Part shown: one piece after another, positions 18,013 to 18,811 of the stretch
Layout of the letters: every line of letters begins with the position of its first letter
Position numbering within the stretch: position 1 is the stretch's first letter
Source: Gemmataceae bacterium
GTDB taxonomy: Bacteria > Planctomycetota > Planctomycetia > Gemmatales > Gemmataceae
Assembly (NCBI GenBank): GCA_020847555.1
Contig: JADLBT010000376.1
Location: 1 to 18,811 of the forward strand
DNA length: 18,811 nt
Reading direction: 5' to 3'
Made by a program: the position numbers and the translations under genes
The notes under the pieces: model-generated
What the model was told of the DNA's origin: nothing
The model's database searches: none
The model's input: the letters and a program-made list of their open reading frames with translations, nothing else

Positions 18013-18747
18013 TTAGTTGGGCTTCGGGCGGCTAACCCCGCGCGAGCGGAGCAGGTTCACGCGGCGGATCAGGTCGGGCTGGCGCGGGTCGCGCGCCAGC
18101 GCCTTCTCATAAAGGGCCAGGGCGCGCTCGGTCTCCTCCATGTGCTCGTAGAGGATGCCCAGTTCGGTCAGGGCGCGGACGTGGTGCGAGTCGAGCGCCA
18201 GGGCTTGCTGGAGGCGGTTCATCGCTGGCTGCAGGTAGCCGTCCTGCCGCAACCGCCAGCCGTCCTCAACGTAGACATCCGGCAGGTCGGGGTTGTCGGC
18301 GAGCCATTCCTGGACCAGCTGGTCCGCGTCCCCGCGCCGGCCGTTCCGCATCAGCAGGACCGCCAGGGCGTGCCGGCAGGGGGCGTGATTCCCGGACCGC
18401 TGCAGGCACTGCCGGTAGACCCCCTCCGCCTTCCCCAGGTCGCCCTGACGGTCCCAGCACTGGCCGATATTGTACATCAGGTTCGGGTCGCCTGGCTGGC
18501 GTTCGAGGGCCGCCTCGAAGCTTTCGCGCGCGTCCCGATAGCGCCCGACCTGGAACAACTCGACGCCGTCCTCGGTGAATGCCTGGGCGCGTTCGTCCAC
18601 GCGCGGGAGACAGCCGGGCAGGGCAGGCAGGGCAAGCAGGGCAAGGGCGAGCAGCCAACGTGGCCCGCATCGCCGCGCGGCGTTAAGCGGTCCGCTCCTC
18701 GGCCGCTGCCAGGAACGGGGCATCGCGCTCGGCCTTGGCGTTCGCAT
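18013..18747 (-). CDS. TPR-repeat lipoprotein
   Basis: 244 residues. A basic N-terminus and hydrophobic Leu/Ala stretch end in a lipobox LPGC (Cys46), so the mature protein should be lipid-anchored. Then about five tetratricopeptide repeats follow (roughly 55-85, 88-121, 122-152, 157-187 and 190-223), with typical lines such as GRYRDARESFEAALERQPGDPNL and TERALALYEKALARDP. TPR proteins hold complexes together; no enzyme activity is suggested. The ATG at 18747 is chosen because GGAGG lies nine bases upstream; ATG at 18723 and a TTG at 18789 are alternatives. It is 133 bases upstream of NamZ on the same strand and could belong to the same transcript, but a link to MurNAc use is not shown. Confidence 0.87.
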   Translation of the reverse strand: MRTPRPSAMPRSWQRPRSGPLNAARRCGPRWLLALALLALPALPGCLPRVDERAQAFTEDGVELFQVGRYRDARESFEAALERQPGDPNLMYNIGQCWDRQGDLGKAEGVYRQCLQRSGNHAPCRHALAVLLMRNGRRGDADQLVQEWLADNPDLPDVYVEDGWRLRQDGYLQPAMNRLQQALALDSHHVRALTELGILYEHMEETERALALYEKALARDPRQPDLIRRVNLLRSRGVSRPKPN

Positions 18748-18811
18748 GCGAGCTGTCCTCCGCGCCCGACGATAGCGGAGACCGCGCAAAAAGGAAGACG
18801 AACTCGCCTCC

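Noticed and set aside
18600..18656. Short gggca-based tandem repeat considered as a minisatellite
   Set aside because: It encodes the Leu/Ala/Pro signal sequence of the lipoprotein, which explains the repetition.

Overview
The window is very GC-rich, protein-dense bacterial DNA. It most likely comes from a planctomycete of the Gemmatales/Gemmataceae type. The main pointers are a DUF1559 pseudopilin-like protein (GFTLLE N-terminus), a DUF1571 protein with a proline-rich linker, an FtsH protease, and short palindromic repeats in the gaps between genes. This placement is inferred from gene families only. No rRNA, tRNA, CRISPR array, transposase or phage gene was seen. Twelve protein genes fill most of the sequence.

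Left part (1-5550): a membrane-anchored DUF1571 protein (minus) diverges from a glyoxalase-II-like metallo-hydrolase (plus) across a 501-base gap that holds a 26-bp inverted repeat. Next come a DUF1559 protein and FtsH (both minus, close together).

Middle (5550-11875): a tightly coupled minus-strand pair, 4-hydroxyproline 2-epimerase and a FAD-dependent D-amino-acid (D-hydroxyproline) dehydrogenase with an ATGA stop/start overlap, looks like the first two steps of hydroxyproline catabolism. Diverging from it is a 1238-residue MscS-type mechanosensitive channel whose first ~985 residues form a long, mostly coiled-coil, probably periplasmic region.

Right part (11886-18747): a run of minus-strand genes. 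In transcription order these are a TPR lipoprotein, a NamZ/DUF1343 exo-N-acetylmuramidase, a sodium:solute symporter, a protein fusing N-acetylmuramic acid 6-phosphate etherase (MurQ) to a BadF/BadG-type sugar kinase, and a Gfo/Idh/MocA oxidoreductase. Read together, the middle three form a compact route for MurNAc salvage: release MurNAc from peptidoglycan fragments, import it, phosphorylate it, and cleave the lactyl ether to GlcNAc-6-phosphate plus D-lactate. The etherase-kinase fusion and the apparent lack of a Sec signal on NamZ are the most interesting points in the window.

A 22-nt near-palindrome (arms CCCACGGG / CCCGTGGG) occurs four times in three intergenic gaps, and other unrelated palindromes occupy further gaps. 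These look like dispersed repeats rather than classical terminators, because none is followed by a T tract.
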